This document shows, one piece after another, positions 16,954 through 25,062 of a DNA stretch of 64,000 bases. The translations under genes and the position numbers were made by a program. Position 1 is the first letter of the stretch. Every line of letters starts with the position of its first letter. The notes below the pieces were generated by a model. The model made no database searches. It was not told the DNA's origin and saw nothing but the letters and a program-made list of their open reading frames with translations. Origin of the DNA: Elusimicrobia bacterium GWA2_62_23 (lineage in GTDB: Bacteria > Elusimicrobiota > Elusimicrobia > Elusimicrobiales > UBA9959); NCBI GenBank assembly GCA_001799635.1, contig MGTV01000021.1:33694-97693 (forward strand). The letters are read 5' to 3'.

Positions 16954-18079
16954 TTTCGAAGAAGACCACGCCGCGGCCGCCGTCCTCGCCGGCGAACCAG
17001 ATCCTGCCTTTCTTCGAGGCCAGGGCGGTCACTTTAAGCGTTTTGGAGGCATAGGCCTTCAGCTCTTTGCGGGTCAGGATCTTTTCCGGGTCGTCCAGGG
17101 ACATCTTTACGAGGGCCTTCAGGCCCCCGTCGGCAGCCCAGAGAAAACGGGTGTCGCAGGTGAGCGCGCTGAGGCGCCCGCCGGGATATTTATAGGATTT
17201 CAGCTCGGTGAGGGCGTCGCCGGGCATGCGGCGGGTAATGACGCCCGACCGCGAATCCGCCGTCCAGAAGTACAGCCCGTCGAAGCAGACGCTGTCCGGC
17301 GGCGGGGAGAAGGCCGCGGTCTTTGAGACCGGGGTGTAGCGCGTGTCTGGCAGGCGTTTTTCCAGCACTCCGTTGGCCCCGGCCAGCCAGAGCGAGTCGG
17401 CGGTGGCCGTCATGGCCACGGGGGTCTGCTCGGGCAGGCTGGTCACCTTGCGGATGGAAAAATCCTTGAGGTCGTGCTCGTAGAGCCCCTGGCTGTACCA
17501 GTCGGTGACCAGCGCGGTGGTCTCCTTGATGACGATCCCGGTGGGGTGGGCGTAGGGCAGGGCGAAGGTGTGCGGCTTCACCGCTTTGGGGGAGAACCGC
17601 TTGAAACCGTAATAGAAGCCGCCGGCGAACCCCGTGAAGGCGAAGAAGGCCGCCAGCGCCAGGGCGGCGGAGCGCCGGCGGGAGCGCAGCGCCGTGGAAT
17701 CCAGTTCTATGGCGGTGCCGGAGAGGCGCAGGGCCTTGCGGTACACGGGGCGCAGCGTTTCCTCGGTCCAGGGGGACTGCGCGCAGTCGAAAGCTCCGGC
17801 CTTCATGAGGCCCACCGCGCGCTCGGCGTCGCGGCGCTTGAGGAGGGGGACGGCGGGAATGAGCGGGGCCACCCGCTTGATCTCGCGCAGCAGTATCTCC
17901 GCCGGGGGCTCCTCGCCGTCTGCGAAGAACACCGCGGCCGGGCGGGCCTTTTCAAAAACGGCCAGCGCGTCGTTGAGGTCCGCGGAAAAAACGGCGTCCG
18001 CGCCCAGGTTGGCGAAGATGCCGCGGAGAATGGTCCGGTCCTTTTCGGAGGCGCAAATTACTTGTACGGTGTTGAACAT
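16940..18079 (-). CDS. Degenerate receiver domain fused to membrane helix and beta-propeller-like domain
   Basis: A 379-residue protein with three parts. Residues 1-120 fold like a response-regulator receiver, but where the phospho-acceptor Asp should be the sequence reads AAVFFADGEEP, and the Lys region is also altered, so phosphorylation is unlikely. A membrane helix follows (about residues 135-158). The outer part has repeats such as PTGIVI...LVTDWYSQGLY, VAMTATADSLWLAGANGV and SVCFDGLYFWTADSRSGVI, typical of NHL/YVTN-type propeller blades. It starts 4 bases after the PorV-LysM gene. A role coupling inside and outside is inference. Confidence 0.6.
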   Translation of the reverse strand: MFNTVQVICASEKDRTILRGIFANLGADAVFSADLNDALAVFEKARPAAVFFADGEEPPAEILLREIKRVAPLIPAVPLLKRRDAERAVGLMKAGAFDCAQSPWTEETLRPVYRKALRLSGTAIELDSTALRSRRRSAALALAAFFAFTGFAGGFYYGFKRFSPKAVKPHTFALPYAHPTGIVIKETTALVTDWYSQGLYEHDLKDFSIRKVTSLPEQTPVAMTATADSLWLAGANGVLEKRLPDTRYTPVSKTAAFSPPPDSVCFDGLYFWTADSRSGVITRRMPGDALTELKSYKYPGGRLSALTCDTRFLWAADGGLKALVKMSLDDPEKILTRKELKAYASKTLKVTALASKKGRIWFAGEDGGRGVVFFENEPK

Positions 18080-18083
18080 AGAA

Positions 18084-19394
18084 TTATTTGGACGCCGGCG
18101 GGGGCGGGATGGTAAGCACCGCGCCTTCTACGGGCAGGCCCTTGGAGATATACTTCTCGTTGGCCTCGTAGATCCTTTCCCAGAGGTTGGGGTTACCGTA
18201 GTATTTCCCGGCGATGGAGCGCAGCGTCTCGCCGGCCGCGGCCTTGTGCAGCCTGGGCCAGCGCTCGGGCGGAGGGGGGACGTAGCGTTTTACCGGCTTA
18301 GGCGTCTCTTTCTTGTACTGCGCCTCCAGCACCTGCAGCTGCAGGTCCTTGAGGTCGCTCTCGAGCCCGCGCAGGCGGCCCTGCATCACGGTCAGGTCGG
18401 TCTCCAGCATGCCCTTATTGACGCGGTAGGTGGCCACGGAGCTCTCCAGCGCGGCCCGCTGCTCGCGCAGGTCGTCTATCTGGGTCTTGAGGGTGTCGGC
18501 CTGGCGGGCCGCGTCACCCACCAGCTTCTCGCTGTAGGTCTTGGAGCCGAAGCGGTAGCCCACGTTGAAGCCGTAGTAGCCGGAGTTCTCGTTATAGCCG
18601 GCCCAGGGGATGGACCAGGCCAGGTCGATGGTCCAGGGCAGGGTGTTAACACCGAGGCCAAGGGCCAGGTACCGGCCGCCGTCCAGCGCCATGCCTTTGC
18701 CGGCCCGCGCCTGCACGAGGCCGTTGAAGAGTTCATGCTCGGCGCCGAGGAAGAATTCGGAGTAGGAGCCGCGGGCCTTCAGGTCGGCCAGCAGGCGGTA
18801 GTTCTTTATGCGGTAGGAATTGCCCAGCGTTACCGTGGCCAGGGACCTGCCTATGCCCAGCATCATGTCGGAAAGCACCAGCGCGGTGGCCAGGCCGCCG
18901 TCGCTCTCCACTTTAAGGCCGGCGTCGAAGCCGATGCCCAGGTGGCTCTTTTCCGGAGAGCGCAGGCTCATCAGCTTGAAATTGAAGCCGTAAAAGAGCG
19001 GCTGCTGCAGGTATTTTATCACCGTCCTGTTGCCGGTGCCCATGGTAAGGGTGTCCTTGCTCAGGCCGCCGCCCTGGCGCGCCGCGTAGTAGCCCAGCCC
19101 GGCCACCTTGCCGTCGGTGTCGGGCACGGGGCGGATATAGGCCAGGGAAGCTTCGCCGGCCTGTGCCGCGGCGAGGCGGCGCCCGGTCTCGAAACGGACT
19201 TCCTGTTCCGTCAGGGAGGTGAGGTTGGCAGGGTTATAGAAGACGGCGTAGGCGTCCCCGCCCACGGTGGTGAAGGCGGAGCCCATGGCGTTGGCCCTGG
19301 CCCCGGGCCGCACAAAAGTGAGGTCCACGGCCGAGCGCGCCTGGGGCGCGGCCAGCGCGACAAGGAGGAGCGGGAGCAGGGCTGATTTTTTCAT
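18084..19394 (-). CDS. PorV/PorQ-like outer-membrane protein with C-terminal LysM domain
   Basis: A 436-residue protein. A signal peptide (about residues 1-21) is followed by DLTFVRPGARANAMGSAFT and YAVFYNPANL, the mark of PorV/UPF0164-type outer-membrane barrels. A barrel-like region runs to about residue 285, a predicted coiled coil follows (LRGLESDLKDLQLQVLEAQ), and a LysM module ends it (AAGETLRSIAGKYYGNPNLW). The LysM part should bind peptidoglycan and so tie an outer-membrane barrel to the wall. An AT-rich divergent region separates it from the amidase gene. Confidence 0.75.
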   Translation of the reverse strand: MKKSALLPLLLVALAAPQARSAVDLTFVRPGARANAMGSAFTTVGGDAYAVFYNPANLTSLTEQEVRFETGRRLAAAQAGEASLAYIRPVPDTDGKVAGLGYYAARQGGGLSKDTLTMGTGNRTVIKYLQQPLFYGFNFKLMSLRSPEKSHLGIGFDAGLKVESDGGLATALVLSDMMLGIGRSLATVTLGNSYRIKNYRLLADLKARGSYSEFFLGAEHELFNGLVQARAGKGMALDGGRYLALGLGVNTLPWTIDLAWSIPWAGYNENSGYYGFNVGYRFGSKTYSEKLVGDAARQADTLKTQIDDLREQRAALESSVATYRVNKGMLETDLTVMQGRLRGLESDLKDLQLQVLEAQYKKETPKPVKRYVPPPPERWPRLHKAAAGETLRSIAGKYYGNPNLWERIYEANEKYISKGLPVEGAVLTIPPPPASK

Positions 19395-19468
19395 AAGTTC
19401 GAATATATTATAATCATAACCTGACCATGTTAAATTTATATTTCGTATTCTTTAAGAAACTTATCCAA

Positions 19469-21292
19469 ATGAAACCCATTTTCACCGCAGCCCTGCTCTT
19501 CCTCACCGCCGCACCGGCCGCCGCCGGAGAGATCAACTTCGTCTACCCGGCCGAAGGGGCCCAGTTGCCGGCGGTGCAGAAGACTTTCGTTTTCGGCAAT
19601 ATAGTGCCGGCTACCGCGGCCTTTACTCTGAACGGGGAAAAGGTGCCGGTGCATTCCAACGGCGGTTTCATCGCCTACCTGCCGGTGGCCGGGGGGGAGT
19701 TCTTCTTCCGCGGCCAGCTCGCGGACGGCACCACGGCCCAGCGCGGCGTAAAGGTGCGGTCCGGGGCCGAACCCTGGCCCTCCACCGGGCCAGCCCGGCT
19801 TGAGATAACCAATTACGCGTCCGACGCCGAGGTCTTCCCGGGAGACTATATCAGGCTCGCCGCCTTCGGCACCCCGGGCAAAGAGGCTGTCTTCTCTTTC
19901 GGCGGCCTGAAGGAAGGCCCCATGACCGAAGCCCCCGCCGGCTCCGGCCGCTATTATGCCGCCTACAAGGTGCGGTCTTCGGACGCAGGCCAGGAATTCT
20001 TCCCGGCGGCGCGGTTCAAGGCCGGCCTTTTCGGCCACGGGGCTTCGGCCAGGGCCAAGGGCCGCGTCCGGGTGACGGATGCCGTTTCCATCGTGGAGAC
20101 CTCCACTGACACCGTGGTGCTGCGCAACGCGCCCGAAGGCGGCTACATAATGTTCCTGCCCAGGGGCGTGAAGCTGGTCACCAACGCCCGGGCTAACGGC
20201 ATGCGCAGGGTGGTCCTCGGGCGGGACGAGGAAGCCTGGGTGGAAGAGTCCAAGGTGCAGCCGGCCCAGGGCCTGCCGTACCCTTTCTCGCCTGTCACCG
20301 AGACCGGCTCCATCCGCCTGAAGAAAACCGACTTCGGGTCTTCCGCCACGGTGTCGCTCTATGAAAAAGTACCTTTTGCCGCCGAGGTCCTGGAGAACGG
20401 GCTGCGCGTGAAGCTTTATTACACCAACCAGCACACCAACTGGATCGTCTATGATTCTGCGGACACGCTGGTGAAGAACGTCGCCTTCCGGCAGGCCGCC
20501 GCCGAGGTCACGGAACTGGACTTCGAGACCGCCCCCGGCGCGCTGTGGGGCTACAGCGTTTCCTACTCCACTTCGGCCAGGGCGCTGCAGGTGGACCTGC
20601 GGGCCGCGCCACGCGCTTCCCTGGCCTGGCCCAAACCGCTCTCCGGGATCACGGTGGTGCTGGATCCCGGGCATTCTACTTTCCTTAAATGCGGAGACAG
20701 GAAACTGCCGCTGCGAGACGTCAGTTTCTCCTCGCTGCCCGCAGGCGCCGGCTGCCGCCTGGACGGCGCGGTGGGGCCGAAGGAGACCTTCGAGGTGAAT
20801 CTGAACCTGGCCATAGCGCGCCGCCTGGAGAGCCGCCTGCAGGCGCTGGGCGCCGCGGTGCGCCTGACCCGCTCCGGGGACGAATTCGTGGACCTGGCCG
20901 ACAGGCCGAAACTCGCCCGCGACCTGGGAGGCGACCTGTTCGTCAGCATCCACAACAACGCCATAGGCGACGGGGAGGACCCTTTCTCCCAGCCGCGCGG
21001 CTTTTCCATCTACCATTACCAGCGCCACAGCCGCGCGCTGGCCGCCGCCATCCACCGCGCCTATCTCAAGTCCATCCCGCTGCCCGACGAGGGCCTGCGC
21101 TACGGGGACTACCTGGTGGCCCGCATGACCTGGATGCCCTCCGCCCTGGTGGAGAACGCTTACATGATCCTGCCGCGCCAGGAGGAAATGCTCAATTCAG
21201 CCGCTTTCCAGGACCAGCTGGCCGAGGCCATGGCCGCCGGCATCCTGGAGTTTTTTCACGCGCCGCACCGGCCGCAGAAGGGTAAACCATGA
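19469..21292 (+). CDS. N-acetylmuramoyl-L-alanine amidase (Amidase_3), secreted
   Basis: A 607-residue protein with a signal peptide (MKPIFTAALLFLTAAPAAAG). A long beta-rich N-terminal region of about 390 residues precedes an Amidase_3 domain with zinc ligands in VVLDPGHS, GPKETFEVNLNLAIA and LFVSIHNNA and the catalytic Glu in ALVENAYMI. It should cut the bond between muramic acid and the stem peptide. A Cys-containing insert (CGDRKLPLRDV...AGCRL) lies between the first His and the Glu ligand. ATG 19469 was chosen over an upstream ATG at 19427 because the signal peptide begins there; neither has a clear ribosome site. Confidence 0.85.
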   Translation: MKPIFTAALLFLTAAPAAAGEINFVYPAEGAQLPAVQKTFVFGNIVPATAAFTLNGEKVPVHSNGGFIAYLPVAGGEFFFRGQLADGTTAQRGVKVRSGAEPWPSTGPARLEITNYASDAEVFPGDYIRLAAFGTPGKEAVFSFGGLKEGPMTEAPAGSGRYYAAYKVRSSDAGQEFFPAARFKAGLFGHGASARAKGRVRVTDAVSIVETSTDTVVLRNAPEGGYIMFLPRGVKLVTNARANGMRRVVLGRDEEAWVEESKVQPAQGLPYPFSPVTETGSIRLKKTDFGSSATVSLYEKVPFAAEVLENGLRVKLYYTNQHTNWIVYDSADTLVKNVAFRQAAAEVTELDFETAPGALWGYSVSYSTSARALQVDLRAAPRASLAWPKPLSGITVVLDPGHSTFLKCGDRKLPLRDVSFSSLPAGAGCRLDGAVGPKETFEVNLNLAIARRLESRLQALGAAVRLTRSGDEFVDLADRPKLARDLGGDLFVSIHNNAIGDGEDPFSQPRGFSIYHYQRHSRALAAAIHRAYLKSIPLPDEGLRYGDYLVARMTWMPSALVENAYMILPRQEEMLNSAAFQDQLAEAMAAGILEFFHAPHRPQKGKP

Positions 21293-22143
21293 ACGCTCCC
21301 ATAGACCTGATCCTTAAATTTACCGCCGACCTCGCCGCCGAGAAGCCCCCGTCCGAGGACGCCCTCTGGGATTTCCTGGTGCGCCGCGGGGCCGGCCTGC
21401 TGGGCTGTCACGCCGCCAGCTTTTTCGAGGCGGACGAAGCCAGGAAACTGCTCACTTTCCGCAAGAGCATAGGCCCCGTCGGAGGCGACCTGGTGGGGGT
21501 GGCCTTCTCCTACCAGGGCGTGGCCGGGGCCTGCGCCGAGGCCCGGGAGCCGGTGCTGATCAACGACGCCGAGACCAGCCCGATGTTCACCAAAAAGGTG
21601 GATAACGGCACCGGCTTCAAGACCAGGAACGTGATAGCGGTGCCGGCCGTGGCCAACGGCGAACTGTTGGGCGTAGTGGAATTCATCAATGCCATGGCGG
21701 GCTCCTTTACAGGCGAAGACCTGAAGGCGGCCGCCCTGATCTCGGCCGTCGCCGCCAGGGACGTCTACATAAAGCGTCAGGAAACCACTATAAAGCAGCT
21801 TAATCTCAAGGGCGAGAGCACCATCAACAACTTGTCCGGCGGCTTTATCGGTTCGGACATGGAAGGCAAGGTCATCTTTTTCAACCCGAAGGCTTCGGAG
21901 ATCTTCGAGGTGGGGCAGGAGTTCCTGGGCCGGCCGGTGGTGGAACTGTTCCAGCTGTGCCCCGACATCGTGAGCGCCATCGGCGACGTGCTCAAGCAGG
22001 GCAAGACCGTGCGGCGCCAGGAGTTCTCCTGCCTGGTGAACGGTAAAAAGAAAGTGATAGGGTACAGCTCTATCAACATCAAAGGCGTGGACGGTAAGAT
22101 AATAGGTGCGGGGCTGATCTTCCAGGATATCACCAACTTATAG
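21289..22143 (+). CDS. GAF-PAS sensory protein without output domain
   Basis: A 284-residue protein. Residues about 20-160 form a GAF domain (GVAGACAEAREPVLINDAE; NVIAVPAVANGELLGVVEF). Residues about 175-284 form a PAS domain (DMEGKVIFFNPKASEIF; VDGKIIGAGLIFQDIT). There is no kinase, cyclase or DNA-binding part, so it likely senses a ligand and acts through a partner. Its start overlaps the amidase stop by 4 bases (ATGA). Confidence 0.8.
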   Translation: MNAPIDLILKFTADLAAEKPPSEDALWDFLVRRGAGLLGCHAASFFEADEARKLLTFRKSIGPVGGDLVGVAFSYQGVAGACAEAREPVLINDAETSPMFTKKVDNGTGFKTRNVIAVPAVANGELLGVVEFINAMAGSFTGEDLKAAALISAVAARDVYIKRQETTIKQLNLKGESTINNLSGGFIGSDMEGKVIFFNPKASEIFEVGQEFLGRPVVELFQLCPDIVSAIGDVLKQGKTVRRQEFSCLVNGKKKVIGYSSINIKGVDGKIIGAGLIFQDITNL

Positions 22144-22169
22144 GCGCGGGGGCGCCTCGGGGGGGAAAG

Positions 22170-22307
22170 ATGAGATACGGGCAATGTCCTTTCTGCGTGT
22201 GCCGTTACGACGGGGAATTTTTCTATTACTGCCGGTTGACCAGGCGGGAAGTGGCCAAATCTCACCGCTGCCTTAACCCGGCGCTGCGCAAGGCCCGCTC
22301 GCGCTGA
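22170..22307 (+). CDS. 45-residue Cys-rich small protein
   Basis: A short open frame (MRYGQCPFCVCRYDGEFF...) with a strong ribosome site (GGGGGGAAAG) directly before ATG 22170, 26 bases after the GAF-PAS gene and ahead of a terminator. Four Cys and a His (CPFCVC, YYCRLT, SHRC) could bind zinc. The position and ribosome site argue that it is real; the function is unknown. Confidence 0.6.
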   Translation: MRYGQCPFCVCRYDGEFFYYCRLTRREVAKSHRCLNPALRKARSR

Positions 22308-22324
22308 CGGGCCGCGGGCAAAAA

Positions 22325-22360
22325 AGAAGAAGCCTGGCTTAAGCCAGGCTTCTTCTTTTG
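22325..22360. terminator. Bidirectional terminator
   Basis: A nearly perfect palindrome, AAGAAGAAGCCTGGCT pairing with AGCCAGGCTTCTTCTT, with A- and T-runs on both sides. It ends the plus-strand amidase/GAF-PAS transcript and the minus-strand kinase gene. Confidence 0.85.
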
Positions 22361-22365
22361 CGGGG

Positions 22366-24375
22366 TCAGGCCGGTTTTGCCGGAGGGGGGGGCGGCGGCG
22401 CGCCCGCCGCGGACGCGGGGCCTTTGAGCGGGATGTGGAAGAAGAAGCGCGAGCCCACGCCGAGCTCCGACTCTATGCCCATCTCGCCGCCGTGCCGCTG
22501 CACGATCTCGCGGGCGATCTTGAGGCCGAGGCCGAAGCCGGCCTTGCGCATGCCCTGGGCTTCCTTGGTCTGGAAGAAACGTTCCCACACGCGCGGCAGG
22601 TCTTCCTTGGAAATACCGATGCCGGTGTCTATCACGCTGACTACCACGCGGTCGGCGGCGACTTCGGCCTTTATGGTGATCTTGCCGCCTTCCTTGGTGT
22701 ACTGGATGGCGTTGGTGCAGAGGTTCTGCACCACCTGGCCTATGCGGGCGTCGTCGCCGGCCAGCGGCGGGAAAACTGGCGGCGCTTCCAGCGTCATGCT
22801 GAGGCTGCGCTTCTGCGCGGCTATCTTAACCCGCTCGAAAACGTCGTTGATGACGGCCATCAGGTTCAGCGTGCCGATCTCCACGCGGAGCTTGCCGGAC
22901 TCTATGGCCGCCAGGTCCACCAGGTCGGAGATGAGCACGTTGAGCGTCTTGGCCGAGGTCTGGATATTGGCGGCGTAGCGCTGCTCTCCCGGCATGGCCT
23001 TGAGCTTGCCGGTCAGCACCTCCGAGTAGCCCATGATGGCGGTCAGCGGGCTCTTCACGTCGTGCGCCACGGTGGCGAAGAAGTTCTTCTGGAAGCCGTT
23101 TATGGCCGCCAGCTGGCGGTTGAGCTCCTGCATCTCCTTGAGCAGGCGGGCGTTCTCGAGCATCAGGAAGCGGCGCTCCAGGGCCTTGTCCACGGAGAAG
23201 ATGAGGCGCGAGGCCTCCACGGGCTTGAGGATGGCGTCGTCGAGGCCCAGCTCCACCACCTGGCTCACGCCCTGCAGCGCGGCCTTGAGGGGATACTGTT
23301 CCACCATGAAGATGATACGCAGGTCGGGGTCGCGCTCGCGCATCTTCTGCGCCAGCTCGCCGCCGGAATGCTCGCCCATGGTGATGGCGGTGCCGATGAC
23401 GGCGAGGTGGAAAGCGCCCTTGTTGCAGAGCTTCAGCGCTTCCGAGCCGTCCATGGTGGCCGTCACTTCGTAGCCGGCGCCCTGCAGGGCCTGCGTCAGG
23501 CCGGTCAGGGCCGGCTTGAAATTGTCCAGCAGCAGGATGCGCTCGGTTTCGCGCGCCTTGAGGCGGACGTCGGCGCCCTCGCTGTTCTCTATGATGATGG
23601 CGGCCACGCGCCCGGCCTGGTCGCGCGGCAGGGCCACGGCGCGGCCGTCCTTGAGCTCCTGCAGGGCGTAGCGCACCAGGTCCATGCCGGAGATGAAATA
23701 GCAGATGGCCTCCGGCACGGCGGCGCGGATGGCGGCGTCCAGGGCGTAGGCCTCGGCCGCGCCTCCCGGTACGGGGGCCAGGACCACGTTGGCGGGCAGC
23801 TTGGCTATGTCGGTGGCGGCCTGGTCGTCGCCGCCGAGCAGGGACCAGGATTTCTTGGGCTTCTTCTCCTGCATGGCCAGGATGCGGGCTTCGTTCTGGC
23901 GGCGGATGAATTCCGGCAGGTCTTTTTCCGATTCCACCGAGAGCGGGCTGACGCCGGACTGCTGAAAAACGGTCTGTACCGCCCCGGTGGTGAACAGCAC
24001 CTGGTCGGCCAGGAAGACCAGCATGCGCCCGATGACCCGCACCTGATCGGCGAAGCCGGCGGGCAGCGGCCAGGGCAGGCGGCGCAGCGGCGACGCTACC
24101 GTGGGGGCCAGGCTGGCCGTGGATTCCAGGATGAAAAGGTTCAGTTTCGGGTGCTGCTTATGCAGGGCGAGGAAAGGTTCCCGTTCGGCGGGGGGGACGC
24201 GGCTGAAGTCCACTACCATGGCGGCGCAGCCGCCGGCGGCCAGCCGCTCCGCGGCGTACTTCAGCGTGGGCACGCAGAGCAGTTCCAGGCCCCGCCCGGA
24301 CATGGACGGGGTCATCTCGTCAAGGAGTTCCTTGCCGGAGGTGACGAGCAGGACTTGGCCTTTGGTATCTGCCAT
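22366..24375 (-). CDS. Sensor histidine kinase with N-terminal receiver-like regions
   Basis: A 669-residue soluble protein. The N-terminal part has receiver-like folding (VLLVTSGKELLDEM...). A second receiver-like domain follows (about residues 275-390, RILLLDNFKPALTGLTQAL), but the Asp position reads AVIGTAITMG, so it is degenerate. Then come HisKA with phospho-acceptor His in FFATVAHDVKSPLTAI and a HATPase with NLCTNAIQYT, DTGIGISKEDL and GFGLGLKIA. A Pro-rich tail ends it. The start was moved from an upstream ATG to 24375 (MADTKGQVLL). Confidence 0.85.
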   Translation of the reverse strand: MADTKGQVLLVTSGKELLDEMTPSMSGRGLELLCVPTLKYAAERLAAGGCAAMVVDFSRVPPAEREPFLALHKQHPKLNLFILESTASLAPTVASPLRRLPWPLPAGFADQVRVIGRMLVFLADQVLFTTGAVQTVFQQSGVSPLSVESEKDLPEFIRRQNEARILAMQEKKPKKSWSLLGGDDQAATDIAKLPANVVLAPVPGGAAEAYALDAAIRAAVPEAICYFISGMDLVRYALQELKDGRAVALPRDQAGRVAAIIIENSEGADVRLKARETERILLLDNFKPALTGLTQALQGAGYEVTATMDGSEALKLCNKGAFHLAVIGTAITMGEHSGGELAQKMRERDPDLRIIFMVEQYPLKAALQGVSQVVELGLDDAILKPVEASRLIFSVDKALERRFLMLENARLLKEMQELNRQLAAINGFQKNFFATVAHDVKSPLTAIMGYSEVLTGKLKAMPGEQRYAANIQTSAKTLNVLISDLVDLAAIESGKLRVEIGTLNLMAVINDVFERVKIAAQKRSLSMTLEAPPVFPPLAGDDARIGQVVQNLCTNAIQYTKEGGKITIKAEVAADRVVVSVIDTGIGISKEDLPRVWERFFQTKEAQGMRKAGFGLGLKIAREIVQRHGGEMGIESELGVGSRFFFHIPLKGPASAAGAPPPPPPAKPA

Positions 24376-24432
24376 CAATCTTATTATAGCGCTAGCGGCT
24401 TGCCCGCGCAACCTCGGCGCGGCCGTGCCGCG

Positions 24433-25062
24433 CTAAACTACGCCCTTCCTGGGGCAGGGTCCGGCGAGCGGGCAGCCGGCGCAAAGCGGCTTGCGGGCCC
24501 CGCAGACGGCCCGGCCGTGCAGCACCAGCGCGTGGGCGAACCAGATCCAGTCTTCTTTCGGCAGCGCCTTCATCAGGTCGGCCTCTATCTTGCCGGGGTC
24601 CGTGTGCCGGGTCAGGCCGAGGCGGAAGGCCAGGCGCTTCACGTGCGTGTCCACCACCACGCCGGCGGCTATGCCGTAGGCGGAACCAAGTACCACGTTG
24701 GCCGTCTTGCGGGCCACGCCGCGCAGGGTCAGCAGCTCCTCCATGACGCGCGGCACTGTGCCGCCGAAGTCCCTCACTATGGCCGCCGAGGCCTCTTTCA
24801 GCGAGAGGGCCTTGTTCTTGTAGAAACCGGTGGAATGCACCAGGCGCTCCAGGTCCGCGAGCGGGGCTTTCGCCATCTCCGCCGGGCCGGGGTATTTTTT
24901 GAACAGGGCGGGGGTCACCTGGTTCACCCGCTCGTCGGTGCACTGGGCCGAGAGGATGGTGGCCGCCAGCAGTTGGAACGGGTCGGCGTGGTCCAGCGAG
25001 CAGTATGCCTTCGGGTAGGCCGCCTTCAGCAGTTTCACCAGTTCCGCGGTCTTCTTGTCCAT
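24433..25062 (-). CDS. nth: Endonuclease III (DNA glycosylase/AP lyase)
   Basis: A 209-residue base-excision repair enzyme for oxidised pyrimidines. The helix-hairpin-helix with catalytic Lys (LLTLRGVARKTANVVL), the catalytic Asp in VVDTHVKRLA and the 4Fe-4S cluster pattern C-x6-C-x2-C-x5-C near the C-terminus are intact. The frame stays open far upstream, but the domain starts at ATG 25062, which overlaps the stop of the aldehyde dehydrogenase gene (TGATG). Confidence 0.94.
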   Translation of the reverse strand: MDKKTAELVKLLKAAYPKAYCSLDHADPFQLLAATILSAQCTDERVNQVTPALFKKYPGPAEMAKAPLADLERLVHSTGFYKNKALSLKEASAAIVRDFGGTVPRVMEELLTLRGVARKTANVVLGSAYGIAAGVVVDTHVKRLAFRLGLTRHTDPGKIEADLMKALPKEDWIWFAHALVLHGRAVCGARKPLCAGCPLAGPCPRKGVV

